A DNA stretch of 64,000 nt from Chloroflexota bacterium (GTDB lineage Bacteria > Chloroflexota > Anaerolineae > J036 > Brachytrichaceae), in assembly GCA_025354985.1 (NCBI GenBank), contig JANXLU010000049.1, positions 1 through 64,000 of the forward strand. Reading direction: 5' to 3'. Both the position numbers and the translations under genes were made by a program. The notes under the pieces are model-generated. The model saw only the letters and a program-made list of their open reading frames with translations, was not told the origin of the DNA and did not search any database. Shown here piece after piece: positions 44,970-54,470 of the stretch. Within the stretch, counting starts at the first letter, position 1. The number at the start of each line of letters is the position of its first letter.

Positions 44970-46283
44970 CTACAACGTTGCCAGCTTTGCACGGGCTTCA
45001 TCAGCGCGTAGCACATTGAAGTGCGGGTTGATCTGCAGGGCGAATGTCAACTCTGATTTGGCACCGGGCTTGTCACCTGCGGCAAGCGCGATCATGCCGG
45101 CATGGAAGTGCAACTGTGCGTCCCGCGTGCCCAGGCGCAGCGCCTGATTCGAATACGTGTGCGCCTCGGTGATGTTGCCGGCACGATACAACGCCCAAGC
45201 CAGGGTATCGGCGGCGTAGATGCTGGGTCGGCGGGCGAGCACCTCACGGGCGCGGGCCACCGTAGCCGCCAAATCTGCGCCATGATCGGCATCGAACAGG
45301 GCCAACTCAAGATCCACATCGACACCGCCACTGGCGCTAAGCTTGTCGATAACACGAACCAGATCATAGGATTGTTGCGCAGCGGCGAGTTGCCCTTCGT
45401 GCTCTTGAAGCTCTCCCAACGCAATGACGAACTCGGGCATGGGCAACTGTTTGACTAGCTGTTGGTAGATATCAAGCGCCTCGGCCGGGCGGCCCTGAGC
45501 AACGCGAACACGGGCCATACCAGCACGGGCAAACACATAGTCGGGCTTGAATCGCAAGGCCGCGGCATAGGTCTGCTCAGCCTGAGGCAGGTCACCCGAG
45601 TTAAAGTACAGGTTGCCCAGTTGGACCTGCACCCACAGCCCGCTCTCGGCGGTCTGGTTACTTGACCCAAAGGCGCGCTTCATCAGGTCAATTGCGACGA
45701 GCATGTCACCATGCAGCTCGCGTTGATAGCTGACACGGCTGTAGCTGGAAACGTCTGGTCGGATGTCAACCATTTTCTGCACTGCCGCGGCGGCTTCGTC
45801 ATACCGCCCGAGCTCGGTGAGCGCATCACCAATAACGCCAAAGATTTGGGCCTTGAATGGATTCTGCTCCAGAGCGCGATCAGCCCAACTTAATGCTGCT
45901 GTGAACTGATGCCGCGAGCCGGCAAGGGCGCCCTTGCCCAGCAGCGCGTCGACGTTGTTCATATCCCGAGCCAGGCTCGCGTCAAAGGCCTTTTCGCTCT
46001 GGGCATACATGGTGGCGTCGTTGGTCTCGCGAACACGCTGTAGGAAGGCCCAGCCCAACTGGGAGTATGCGGTCGCGTCTTCAGGATTGCGGCGCAAACG
46101 TTCCTGCATTTGTGTGATCGTGTCCAGTGCCGGGCGCTCAACTGCCACGGGCGCATCAGGTTGCAGACGCGGAACAATGGGAGCGCGGACAGTGCGAACA
46201 AGCTGCACCGCGAGCACTCCGCCACAGACCAGGGTGCTGATGGCCAGGAGAGCCAAGGGTTTGCGACCGGAGAGGTTGAGCAT
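44970..46283 (-). CDS. TPR-repeat membrane protein
   Basis: 437 residues. One N-terminal transmembrane helix (LALLAISTLVCGGVLAVQLV) and then about nine TPR-like repeats, e.g. EDATAYSQLGWAFLQRVRET, PFKAQIFGVIGDALTELGRY, LWVQVQLGNLYFNSGDLPQA and FHAGMIALAAGDKPGAKSEL. It is an extracytoplasmic scaffold, probably partnering the DUF4331 protein encoded 54 bp upstream on the same strand. A TTG two codons before the ATG is possible. It is convergent with the lipoprotein gene. Confidence 0.82.
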   Translation of the reverse strand: MLNLSGRKPLALLAISTLVCGGVLAVQLVRTVRAPIVPRLQPDAPVAVERPALDTITQMQERLRRNPEDATAYSQLGWAFLQRVRETNDATMYAQSEKAFDASLARDMNNVDALLGKGALAGSRHQFTAALSWADRALEQNPFKAQIFGVIGDALTELGRYDEAAAAVQKMVDIRPDVSSYSRVSYQRELHGDMLVAIDLMKRAFGSSNQTAESGLWVQVQLGNLYFNSGDLPQAEQTYAAALRFKPDYVFARAGMARVRVAQGRPAEALDIYQQLVKQLPMPEFVIALGELQEHEGQLAAAQQSYDLVRVIDKLSASGGVDVDLELALFDADHGADLAATVARAREVLARRPSIYAADTLAWALYRAGNITEAHTYSNQALRLGTRDAQLHFHAGMIALAAGDKPGAKSELTFALQINPHFNVLRADEARAKLATL

Positions 46284-46337
46284 GGGCAAAGAGTGCGGGA
46301 GGGCATGTTAGGCGCTAACGCGTCCTCCCGCATTGAA

Positions 46338-47924
46338 TTAGAGGTCGAGCTTCTTGGGGTTCTGATACTGGCGATTCTGACCCTGATGGGCATACGCCAA
46401 ATATGGGAAGGAGGTGCGATAGGGCACGTCGTTGCCGTATACGCCGGTGTCAATTACGCCAATCAACGCCGGGTTAAAAGCGAAGCTGGTGTCATTCGTC
46501 AGCGGCTGCCAGGCGGCTCCGGCAACGGCCAGCAACTCGATGTTGGTGACGTCATCGGTGAGGCGGCGCCCATTGGGGAATCCACAGGCGTCACCGGCGA
46601 GGATGCCGAGGCGTTGGGGAACCGGGGCGCACAGGCCACCCTTGACTGCGGTGTTTAGGCGGAGCATTTCGCCACCCTGGGTCAGGTTCTGGGGTCGGGT
46701 GACCTTGAACCCGGCGGGCAACGTCACGGGAACAGCTGTTCCACCGACGCCACCGGTTTGGATGGTGAAGGGTTGGGCGAGTTGCATGCCAGCCAGGAAG
46801 ATGTCGAAGATGTCGGATCGGGGCTTGCCGGGATTTGGCACGCCATACAATCCACCGAGCAGGCTCTGGAGCTCGGGGGTGAGCACGCTCTTGAGCAACA
46901 GTGCGCCCGCGGCTTCGAGACCGGGGATCTGGCCGGTGGCGAGTGGCACGTCCACGCTTGGGGGAATGCTGTTAAAGGCGTCCTTGAGCGCAAGCGGGAT
47001 CACCACTTCGTTTACCAGGGGCATTCCCAGGCGGGAGACTTGGACATCGGCACCGCTATAGGTGACGCTGTTCAAACCGCCAACAGTGCGGACGGATGGT
47101 CGGGTGGTGGTTGCCCACACGCCAATGACCGGATCGGTTCCGCGGGTGAGGCGGGCGATGGGCACTTGCAGAGCGATGGAATGCACATTGAAGCCGGCGA
47201 GAGAATCCAGCCCCTTCTTGGTGCCGGTTGCGTAGCCGATTGGTGCGGCCTGTGGGCGCAAAGTCAAGAGATCAAACACCGTCAGGTCAACCCAGAACGG
47301 ATCATCGGTCTGACCCACGAAGGCCTTTATGCCACTGGTGGCGTCGGTGTTGATTCCGGCATCTGACAGTGCCTTAAAGTTTGGCGTGCTCTTGCTGCCG
47401 ATGTTTACGGGCGGCATGAGCTTGTTGGCAAACAGCACGGTTGAAACCGGGCCAGCGCCGTCATTGACGATCTCGGTGACGGTGTAATACTGGCGAATGT
47501 TGTAATCGGTATCGTTGAGTGAGGTGAGCGGACCGGTGTTGTACAGGAAGGTCGCGCCGTTCTGGGTCTCGTTGCGGAAGGTCACTTCATAGGTGATGTG
47601 GGCCTGGGCATCTCCCTTGTTGTCGACGTTGATGCGATATTTGGCGCCCTCATCAAAGCGGAAATAGTTTGGACCGCCATCGGGAGACTCAAAGGGAATC
47701 CAGCTTGCGATCAGGGTAACGGTATTTTGTTTATCGGGTGAGACAAATGCGTATACGTCGGTTGTATCGGCCGTGGGATCCATTGAGATCAATGGCGCCT
47801 CGCGGTGGCTGCTGGCGCCGGTGCCCGTCGGGTCGACGGACAGGGCACTGGTGGCGGAGAGCATGGCAACGGACAAGCCGATGGCCAAGCCACCCCGCAC
47901 CTTTTTAAGTGTGGATGGTTTCAC
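46338..47924 (-). CDS. Secreted DUF4331-family protein
   Basis: 528 residues. Signal peptide (about 1-30) followed by the diagnostic ASSHREAPLISMDPTADTTD and VYAFVSPDKQNTVTLIASWIPF (given in part). The middle and C-terminal parts continue the family pattern (NVHSIALQVPIARL, GRRLTDDVTNIELL). Function of the family is not known. GTG start preceded by AAGGAG. It lies between a NicO-type transporter and a TPR protein gene on the same strand. Confidence 0.9.
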   Translation of the reverse strand: MKPSTLKKVRGGLAIGLSVAMLSATSALSVDPTGTGASSHREAPLISMDPTADTTDVYAFVSPDKQNTVTLIASWIPFESPDGGPNYFRFDEGAKYRINVDNKGDAQAHITYEVTFRNETQNGATFLYNTGPLTSLNDTDYNIRQYYTVTEIVNDGAGPVSTVLFANKLMPPVNIGSKSTPNFKALSDAGINTDATSGIKAFVGQTDDPFWVDLTVFDLLTLRPQAAPIGYATGTKKGLDSLAGFNVHSIALQVPIARLTRGTDPVIGVWATTTRPSVRTVGGLNSVTYSGADVQVSRLGMPLVNEVVIPLALKDAFNSIPPSVDVPLATGQIPGLEAAGALLLKSVLTPELQSLLGGLYGVPNPGKPRSDIFDIFLAGMQLAQPFTIQTGGVGGTAVPVTLPAGFKVTRPQNLTQGGEMLRLNTAVKGGLCAPVPQRLGILAGDACGFPNGRRLTDDVTNIELLAVAGAAWQPLTNDTSFAFNPALIGVIDTGVYGNDVPYRTSFPYLAYAHQGQNRQYQNPKKLDL

Positions 47925-47945
47925 AGTAACTCCTTAATTGTTGAT

Positions 47946-47977
47946 GGGCCGGCGGGTTGCGAACCAACCCGCGGCCC
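47946..47977 (-). other. Intercistronic hairpin between the NicO-type gene and the DUF4331 gene
   Basis: GGGCC plus GCGGGTTG (47946-47959) pairs with CAACCCGC plus GGCCC (47965-47977): 13 bp with one bulged G and a 5-nt loop. No T-run follows on the minus strand, so it is more likely a processing or stability element, or a weak terminator, just before the DUF4331 SD. Confidence 0.5.
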
Positions 47978-47991
47978 GGGGTTTTATGCCG

Positions 47992-49503
47992 TCAGAGGAC
48001 CCCCGCCTGCGCAAGCGCGTTCCAAGTAATTGCACCGCCGGCCAGCGTAATTACGAGGGCACTGAACACGGGCGCGAGCCTGAGTAGCCCGGCACTATAG
48101 GGAAGCAAGCGCCGCTGCGAATTTCGCGCGGCAAACTTTGTAAAAATATCCTTGGCACGCACCATCAACAAGCCAACGACGGTGAGCGTGCCGGCCAGAC
48201 CGGCGCTAAAGGCGACCACGAGGATCAGGCCAAAGGCGGCGCGGTTTAGGGCAATCGCGCTTAACAACAATACGAGCGCGCTGGGGCAGGGCAACAGCCC
48301 GCCACTTATCCCGAGTGAGAGCAGGCTGCGCCAGGTGACCTCGGTGGGCGGCTCATGGGTATGCACATGACCGTCGCCGTGATCGTGGGTATGGGCAACC
48401 GCATCCTCATGTACGTGGGCATGATCGTCCACGTGTTGATGCGCGCCCGACCCGGACTTTCGCAGCAAAGGCTTGAGACGGTTCCACACGAGCAGCAATC
48501 CAATCCAAACAACCAGCGCACCCGAAAGCGCTTCGAGATATGGAAAATAGCGCTCGGCCACGAAGTAGCGGGCGGCCACAACCGTGAGCAAACCGAGGGC
48601 GAATACGCCCGCGGTGTGCGTAATGGTGGTGGTGAGCCCCAAAAACAGCGCGTGCCGTGAGGTCGCGCGCGAACCAATGAGATAGGCGGCAACGATGGTC
48701 TTGCCGTGACCGGGAGACATGGCATGTGCCGCACCCCACACGATGGAACCCAGTAAGGTGAGGAGGATGGCCCCAAGGCTTAGCTCTTTGCGCGAGAGTA
48801 ATTCGCTGACGAAGGCCTGAACCGCCGGGACGGATGTGGAGGCGGCAATACCAGTCCCAGTCGAGCTCTGGGGCAGTTCATCAGCGACAATGCCGGATTC
48901 GTAGTCAAACGTAACGCTGCTGATGCCGGGTGGCTTTGCGAGCAAGTCATCAGCGTAGACGCGAAGTTCATTGCTCAGCTCTTTGGTCGGATAGTCACCC
49001 GAGAGCTTGACCCCGCGACCGGCGCGGACGACCATCTCCTGCCAGCCCAGGCTGGGCATGAAATTGTCGTCCCCGTAGCGGATGGCGCCGTGATCATCGG
49101 GGAGCGCGGCCTCAAACACGAGCACCATGCGCTGGGTGTTTAACCCGCCCGTGCCTATTGGGAATTCAATCGTCTGGCTGACGGGTTTGAGTTGGACTTG
49201 AACGCCATCAACCTGAAAAGCCAGATTTGCGGATATCTGCGGGGTCTCACGCTTAAGATAGGCCAGTTGCTCGGCTTCGCTGATGACACCATCGCCATTG
49301 GCATCCATGCGGGATTTTTCCTGGAAGGCGGGGATTTCGGCCCGGTCAATGATATAGACCAGCCGGACACTTTGGGCGCCCACCTCGAGACGGGAATAAC
49401 GATTTACGCTCAAGTTCCCGAGCGGATGTGCCAGCACTGGAGCGGCGGTCACAATGACCAGCGTCAACGCTGCGGTTATGGGTGCCAAACGAGCCAGTTT
49501 CAT
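47992..49503 (-). CDS. NicO/RcnA-like metal transporter with outer EF-hand-containing domain
   Basis: 503 residues. After a signal peptide (ending VLAHPLG) comes a roughly 200-residue outer domain with an EF-hand-like loop DANGDGVISEAE. The membrane part (about 240-503) has the NicO-type motif WGAAHAMSPGHGKTIVAAYL, a His/Asp-rich cytoplasmic loop (HQHVDDHAHVHEDAVAHTHD) and GGLLPCPSALVLLLSAIALN. It is a probable Ni/Co (or related metal) exporter or importer. ATG 49503 begins the signal peptide; an upstream frame extension does not. First gene of the operon with DUF4331 and TPR genes. Confidence 0.82.
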   Translation of the reverse strand: MKLARLAPITAALTLVIVTAAPVLAHPLGNLSVNRYSRLEVGAQSVRLVYIIDRAEIPAFQEKSRMDANGDGVISEAEQLAYLKRETPQISANLAFQVDGVQVQLKPVSQTIEFPIGTGGLNTQRMVLVFEAALPDDHGAIRYGDDNFMPSLGWQEMVVRAGRGVKLSGDYPTKELSNELRVYADDLLAKPPGISSVTFDYESGIVADELPQSSTGTGIAASTSVPAVQAFVSELLSRKELSLGAILLTLLGSIVWGAAHAMSPGHGKTIVAAYLIGSRATSRHALFLGLTTTITHTAGVFALGLLTVVAARYFVAERYFPYLEALSGALVVWIGLLLVWNRLKPLLRKSGSGAHQHVDDHAHVHEDAVAHTHDHGDGHVHTHEPPTEVTWRSLLSLGISGGLLPCPSALVLLLSAIALNRAAFGLILVVAFSAGLAGTLTVVGLLMVRAKDIFTKFAARNSQRRLLPYSAGLLRLAPVFSALVITLAGGAITWNALAQAGVL

Positions 49504-49668
49504 CGTGATTTCACATCCGCGGTCCTTTTTACACACCGCGTTATTTATCCCTACGGCTGCCATTTTGGTTTTGGATGCATGGATGTGCAGTTGTGTTGCA
49601 ACCAAATTCTGCCGACCGTGTGGGCACGTTATCACACGGAGGTTGGCGTGGCCGTGGATCGACGGAGG

Positions 49669-50850
49669 TTATTCCTCGCCGAGGTATTCGGATTCGTGCG
49701 GGTGGACAACCATGAGACCGGCGCCCCGACGGCGCCCCCATGAGCCGGCACGCGAGCGCGTGGCGGATGGATTGGGTGTCAGCGCGGCAAGACGGCTGTC
49801 GTCAAAGGCGATCCCCAAACCGGGTTGATCGGTGAGCATGATCCAACCGTCGACTATTTTGTGATCGTGTTTGAGACCGTCGCCGCGTCCCAGCATGGCG
49901 CACTCCATGCTGATGTGATTTGGAATGACGGCGGCAACATGGGCCATCACATGCGCCGCGCAATTCATAAGCGAGACCGGCTTGTCAAAGGCATAGGCAA
50001 GGTCAGCCACCATTAATGCGCCGGTGATGCCTGCGGTGCGCAACCCAACCTGAACGATATCAACCGCTCCGTGCTGGAGGAGCGGTCGAAATTCACTTAT
50101 GTCATCCAGGTTCTCTCCGGTGGCGATTGCGGCGCTCACGGAGTCACCGACCTGCTTGAGACCCTGAGCGTCCCAACGGCGGGCCGGTTCCTCAGCCCAA
50201 AAAATATCGAACTGGCGCTCGATTTCGCGGATGGAGCGGATGGCTTGTTTGGGGGACCAATACTCGTTTGAATCGATCATCAGCACCGGGGTCTTTCCGG
50301 AAGTCGCGAGGGCATCACGCATGATGGCGATCCGGCGAAGGTCGGCTTCCTGATCGAGACCGATCTTAAGCTTTCCCGCGTTGACGCCGTGAGCGGCCAG
50401 GCCGGTGTAAAAGTCGCGAATTTCGGCATCGGACAGGCTTAAGTCGATGCCACTGGCATAAGCACGCACGGCGCGGGTGCTTGCCCCGAGGGTTTTCCAA
50501 AGAGGTTCGTTGTTTAGTTTTGCTTTTAGATCCCACAACGCAACATCAATCGTACTGATGGCGGAATTGATCATCCCGCGGTTGCCACCTTTAAAGGTGG
50601 CGTCGATCATGCGTTTCCAGTGACCGCGTACCCCGCGGGGATCACGACCGATAAGCAGATCAGCAACCAAGTCATGGATTTGGGTGCGGATACCGGGCGA
50701 GCCCAATGTGACGCCGCTCACGCCTTCGTCGGTATCCAGCCAAACGGCCAGCATGGGCATGCCGTTGTGCCCGACGGGGTCATTGGCATCGGCGATGGTG
50801 CGCTTGCAGGTGATTTCGTAGGGGGTGGTGCGGATACCGGTTATTTTCAT
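49669..50850 (-). CDS. Enolase-superfamily enzyme (mandelate racemase/muconate lactonizing type)
   Basis: 393 residues. Capping domain KITGIRTTPYEITCKRTIAD and a TIM barrel with KLKIGLDQEADL (KxK-like catalytic Lys), MIDSNEYW (metal Asp), WAEEPARRWD (metal Glu) and AIATGENL (metal Glu). The C-terminal ~35 residues are basic and extend past the usual domain. It differs clearly from the dehydratase at 31187. It lies downstream of a sugar ABC transporter on the same strand, so an acid-sugar substrate imported by that system is plausible. ATG 50850 gives the canonical KITGIRT start. Confidence 0.85.
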   Translation of the reverse strand: MKITGIRTTPYEITCKRTIADANDPVGHNGMPMLAVWLDTDEGVSGVTLGSPGIRTQIHDLVADLLIGRDPRGVRGHWKRMIDATFKGGNRGMINSAISTIDVALWDLKAKLNNEPLWKTLGASTRAVRAYASGIDLSLSDAEIRDFYTGLAAHGVNAGKLKIGLDQEADLRRIAIMRDALATSGKTPVLMIDSNEYWSPKQAIRSIREIERQFDIFWAEEPARRWDAQGLKQVGDSVSAAIATGENLDDISEFRPLLQHGAVDIVQVGLRTAGITGALMVADLAYAFDKPVSLMNCAAHVMAHVAAVIPNHISMECAMLGRGDGLKHDHKIVDGWIMLTDQPGLGIAFDDSRLAALTPNPSATRSRAGSWGRRRGAGLMVVHPHESEYLGEE

Positions 50851-51032
50851 GGGTAACACTGGATTGACTGCCGGGCGTTTAGAGTGGGCGGGTGCCATTG
50901 TCGGCGGCAGCTTCCGGCAATTTTTAGCAGGATCGCTTCTGCTCCGCACAGCGACCGCGACGTGGGTGTGGACAAGTCCACGGGTCTTAATCAATTAGGC
51001 GGACTAAACCAAAGCCAAGAGTGACCGCTAAG

Positions 51033-51058
51033 GCAAGGGCGGCGGCGGCCGCCCTTGC
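51033..51058 (-). terminator. Hairpin downstream of the sugar-transport operon
   Basis: A perfect 11-bp GC-rich stem (GCAAGGGCGGC / GCCGCCCTTGC) around a 4-nt loop, in the 260-bp gap between the substrate-binding protein and the enolase-superfamily gene. No T-run on the minus strand follows; on the plus strand GTCTCTTTCT follows. It probably separates the two units partially. The rest of the gap (50851-51110) shows no gene. Confidence 0.55.
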
Positions 51059-51110
51059 GTCTCTTTCTGCCTGGATGCTTGTAATCGTGCGTGCGTATTA
51101 AGAGATATTG

Positions 51111-52394
51111 TTACTTCAACTTGCCGGCGATGGCATCTTCGAGACCTTTGGCCAGGGTTTGCGCGGCGGCGGCCGGGGTAACTTCGCCGAGCAACACGCG
51201 TTGGAAGGTGGGCAGGACCACGCTGTTTTGCCAGCCGGGTTGACCCGCAAACTGCGGTGCAGTGGTGCCGGTGCTTAACGCACTAAACGCGGCGGTGTAA
51301 TACGGATTCTTGGTGATGCGCTCGTCCTTTGCGGCTTCAGAATTTGATGGGACATAACCGGTCTTCTCCATCAGCGCAATCTGCGCGTCCTTCTGACCCC
51401 AGAAATTCACCCATGCCCAGGCGGCTTCCTCGTTTTTCTTATCAACGATACCGTTGTAGGACGGTGACACATCATTTACAACTGCGGCGGGGCCCTTGGG
51501 TCGGGGGATGCTCATGAACTTGGCGCCATCGGTGCCGAGGAAGGACTGCACATCAGCCAACGAGCCGGTATGGTGCCATAACATGGCGGTCTTGCCGGTC
51601 TGGAAGGCCTCGAGGATTTGGCGGAAGCTGTCATTTGTGACGCTGGGTGGCACAGCCTTGGCCTTGGTGTAGAGCTCGGAATACCACTTGAGCGCGTCGG
51701 TGGTTTTGGCAATATCCAACGCAGCCTTGCCAGAGGCATCCACCAGTGGTGATCCAAACGCGCGAATGACCTGCACCACCAAACCTTGGCCACCAGCTCC
51801 GCCGCGCATGCCAAAACCAAAGCGACCCTTGGCCGGATCGGTCATCTTGACCGCGGCATCAAACATTTCATCCAAAGTGGTTGGCGCCTTCACGCCCTTT
51901 TCATCAAACCAATCCTTGCGGTAATACATCCAGTCAACAAACATGAAGCTGGGCACGCCATACATCTTGCCGTTGATGGTGGCTGCGTCATAAAACTTGG
52001 CGGGAAAGTTCTTCTTTTGTTCCCACTTGTTAATCCGATCGGTCAGATCAACCAGACCGCCCATGCCAACCATGTCAGGCACACGATCGGATGAGATCAT
52101 GGTTGTGTCTGGCTTGCCGCCGCCCTGAACGGCCAACGTGAATTTAGCCATGAAGTCGGCATTCGGAATGTTGAGCGATTCAACCTGAGCATCAGGGTAG
52201 GCCTTGGCAAACAGTTGTTCACCCGCCTTGAGACCGGCGAATTCGCTCTCGCTGGTGTAGTGATGCCAGTAAGTAACCTTGCCACTGACCTTGGCCGCAG
52301 GCGCGGTAGCGGGCGCGCAGGCCGCCAGCACGGCACCCGCGCCCAACACGCCAGCACCCTTTATGAGACGTCGTCGACTTATTTTGAAACCCAT
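51111..52394 (-). CDS. Sugar ABC transporter substrate-binding lipoprotein (family 1)
   Basis: 427 residues. N-terminus has both a Tat-like SRRRLIKG and a lipobox (AVLAAC). The mature protein shows VTYWHHYTSESEFAGLKAGE, FTLAVQGGGKPDTTMISSDR, YGVPSFMFVDWMYYRKDWFD and TAAFSALSTG, typical of carbohydrate-binding proteins. It delivers an oligosaccharide or sugar derivative to the two permeases encoded upstream. An AAGGA Shine-Dalgarno precedes the ATG. Confidence 0.92.
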   Translation of the reverse strand: MGFKISRRRLIKGAGVLGAGAVLAACAPATAPAAKVSGKVTYWHHYTSESEFAGLKAGEQLFAKAYPDAQVESLNIPNADFMAKFTLAVQGGGKPDTTMISSDRVPDMVGMGGLVDLTDRINKWEQKKNFPAKFYDAATINGKMYGVPSFMFVDWMYYRKDWFDEKGVKAPTTLDEMFDAAVKMTDPAKGRFGFGMRGGAGGQGLVVQVIRAFGSPLVDASGKAALDIAKTTDALKWYSELYTKAKAVPPSVTNDSFRQILEAFQTGKTAMLWHHTGSLADVQSFLGTDGAKFMSIPRPKGPAAVVNDVSPSYNGIVDKKNEEAAWAWVNFWGQKDAQIALMEKTGYVPSNSEAAKDERITKNPYYTAAFSALSTGTTAPQFAGQPGWQNSVVLPTFQRVLLGEVTPAAAAQTLAKGLEDAIAGKLK

Positions 52395-52491
52395 GTGTTC
52401 TTTTCCTTTTCTTGATATTTTTCTTGTTTTGTTGAAGGTGACAATTAATGTCGCGCTGAGCCCGGGGCACCTTCCAACCCAAGGCGCCGAA

Positions 52492-53352
52492 TCAACCCTT
52501 AACCGCGCCCACCATCAAACCCCGGACAAGTGACTTTTGGGCAAAAGCGAAGAAAACAATAATCGGCAAAATACTGGTCATGCCCCCCGCGGCAATCAAA
52601 CCCCAGGGAAGCTGAAACTCGCCAACCATCAGTTGAAGAACCACGGGCCATGTGCGCGAGCCGTCGCTATTGGTGAGCATAAGCGCGAACAAAAACTCGT
52701 TCCAGGCGCCGACCGCGATCAAGACGGAGGTGGCCGCAATGCCGCTGCGGGCCAGAGGAATCACCACGCGAAACAAGGCGCCAAAGCGGGTGCAGCCATC
52801 GATGCGCGCGGCGTCCTCAAGGTCGGCCGGGACGGCATCAAAAAATCCCTTTAGCATTAGCAGGCTGACCGGCATGCTGAAGGTGGTGTAGGTGAGGGCC
52901 AGACCCCACACCGTATCCAAGAGTCCGATGCTGCGAAGCATGATGTAGAGCGGCAGGAGCATCAGCACCACCGGAAACATGCGGATGATGAGATAAAAAG
53001 TGAGCAGCCCGCCCCGACCGCGGAAGCGATAACGCGAGATGCTATAGGCGGCAAATGTGCCAACCAGCAGACAAAGTACGACGGTGACGGCAGTGGTGAA
53101 TGCGCTGTTGCGAAACATGGTGACCACGCCGGCACGGTTCCAAAGCGTGACATAGTGTTCAAGCGTCGGGTGCAGCGGAATATACTGCATCTCGTTCGTG
53201 ACAATGTCCTTTTCCGGTTTTATGGACGTGAAGGCGGTCCAAACCAGCGGGCCAAGCGCAAATACCAGCATGAACGCGACAATTGCGTATGCAATCGCAT
53301 CAAAGAGACGCTGGGTGGCTTTTTGACTGCTGCGGATTGAGGTAAATGACAT
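52492..53352 (-). CDS. Carbohydrate ABC transporter permease (MalG-type)
   Basis: 286 residues, six transmembrane helices. The EAA coupling motif is EDAARIDGCTRFGALFRVVI. Helices include AIVAFMLVFALGPLVWTAF near the N-terminus and GGMTSILPIIVFFAFAQ near the end. It starts 10 bp after the sister permease gene. No ATP-binding subunit is encoded nearby, so a shared MsmK-like ATPase elsewhere is expected. Confidence 0.93.
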   Translation of the reverse strand: MSFTSIRSSQKATQRLFDAIAYAIVAFMLVFALGPLVWTAFTSIKPEKDIVTNEMQYIPLHPTLEHYVTLWNRAGVVTMFRNSAFTTAVTVVLCLLVGTFAAYSISRYRFRGRGGLLTFYLIIRMFPVVLMLLPLYIMLRSIGLLDTVWGLALTYTTFSMPVSLLMLKGFFDAVPADLEDAARIDGCTRFGALFRVVIPLARSGIAATSVLIAVGAWNEFLFALMLTNSDGSRTWPVVLQLMVGEFQLPWGLIAAGGMTSILPIIVFFAFAQKSLVRGLMVGAVKG

Positions 53353-53362
53353 CGGGTGTGGG

Positions 53363-54331
53363 CTAGGTGGCTTTGGTGACGCCGCTAAAGCGCAGATACA
53401 GCGAGGTAAAGATCATCAAGATGAGCAGCATGATGACCGATACCGCGGCGGCGGCGCCGAAATTAAAGTTTTCGTAAGCGATTTGGAACGCATATAGCGA
53501 CAGGGTAAAGGTGGCCAACCCGGGCCCGCCATTGGTAAGCACAATCATGAGATCCGGCGAGTTCACCAGCGTGATCACACGAAGAATGATGGCGGCGACG
53601 ATCACCGAGGTCAACATGGGCAGGGTGATACTGCGAAATTTCTGAATTGCATTGGCGCCATCCACCTCGGCGGCCTCGTAAAGCTCCTCGGGAATGGACT
53701 GGAGCCCGGCATAGAGCAAGAGCGTAAAAAACGGAAAGCCGCGCCACAGGTCGACCAGCATCACGGCCGGCATGGCTGTAGCTGGATCGGCAAACCAGGC
53801 CCGGTAGCTGGCCAGCAACCCGATACGGACCAGGATGTCATTGATCACACCCAGCCGCGAATCCAACAATAGCGCCCACATGTGGCCGGCAACCACGGAT
53901 GGAATGACCCAGGGAAGCAGAAGTAGAACGCGCGCAAGCGGGCCGCCGCGGAGGGTCTTGCGATTGAGCGCAAGCGCCGTAATGAGACCAACCAAAAATT
54001 GCGAGAGCGCGCCTCCGGCTACCCACACAAACGTATTCCGGACGATTTGAGCAAAGTCGTCATCCTGAAACAGTTCAATGTATTGCTGCAGCCCGACAAA
54101 CGTGGCGCCGAGGCCGGCACGCAGCAGGTTATATTGATGAAAGCTTAGGTAAATGCCGTATCCGACCGGATAAACGACCACGGCAAGGACCAGGATCAGG
54201 CTGGGCAGTAGCAACAAATAGGCCCAGAATCGGCCCTCGGAGATTTCGCCCACGAAGCGCGCCAATAGCGCGCCGGAGCGAACCACACGCCGGTTGGACT
54301 TTGGAAGTACGGATGTGGTATCTGGAGTCAT
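53363..54331 (-). CDS. Carbohydrate ABC transporter permease (MalF-type)
   Basis: 322 residues with six helices, starting WAYLLLLPSLILVLAVVVYP. The EAA motif is YEAAEVDGANAIQKFRSITL. Forms the heteromeric channel with the MalG-type partner downstream. ATG 54331 opens a polar cytoplasmic tail (TPDTTSVLPKSNRR); the frame extends upstream to 54424 without family similarity. First gene of the transporter operon. Confidence 0.92.
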   Translation of the reverse strand: MTPDTTSVLPKSNRRVVRSGALLARFVGEISEGRFWAYLLLLPSLILVLAVVVYPVGYGIYLSFHQYNLLRAGLGATFVGLQQYIELFQDDDFAQIVRNTFVWVAGGALSQFLVGLITALALNRKTLRGGPLARVLLLLPWVIPSVVAGHMWALLLDSRLGVINDILVRIGLLASYRAWFADPATAMPAVMLVDLWRGFPFFTLLLYAGLQSIPEELYEAAEVDGANAIQKFRSITLPMLTSVIVAAIILRVITLVNSPDLMIVLTNGGPGLATFTLSLYAFQIAYENFNFGAAAAVSVIMLLILMIFTSLYLRFSGVTKAT

Positions 54332-54455
54332 GTGAAATTGCCACGAACCTGTTGCCGTAACTCCCCTTAATAGTAGCAACGGACCTCGCGTTGTCAAGCG
54401 ATAATCCGGACATGATGCGGACATGAGCGTGAGATCACAAGCGCTTTGTTGACGC

Positions 54456-54461
54456 TATACA
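54456..54461 (+). promoter_or_regulatory. -10 box TATACA upstream of the helicase gene
   Basis: TATACA ends 9 nt before ATG 54471 and no SD is present. Predicts a start of transcription within about 3 nt of the start codon. Confidence 0.45.
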
Positions 54462-54470
54462 CTCACAGGC

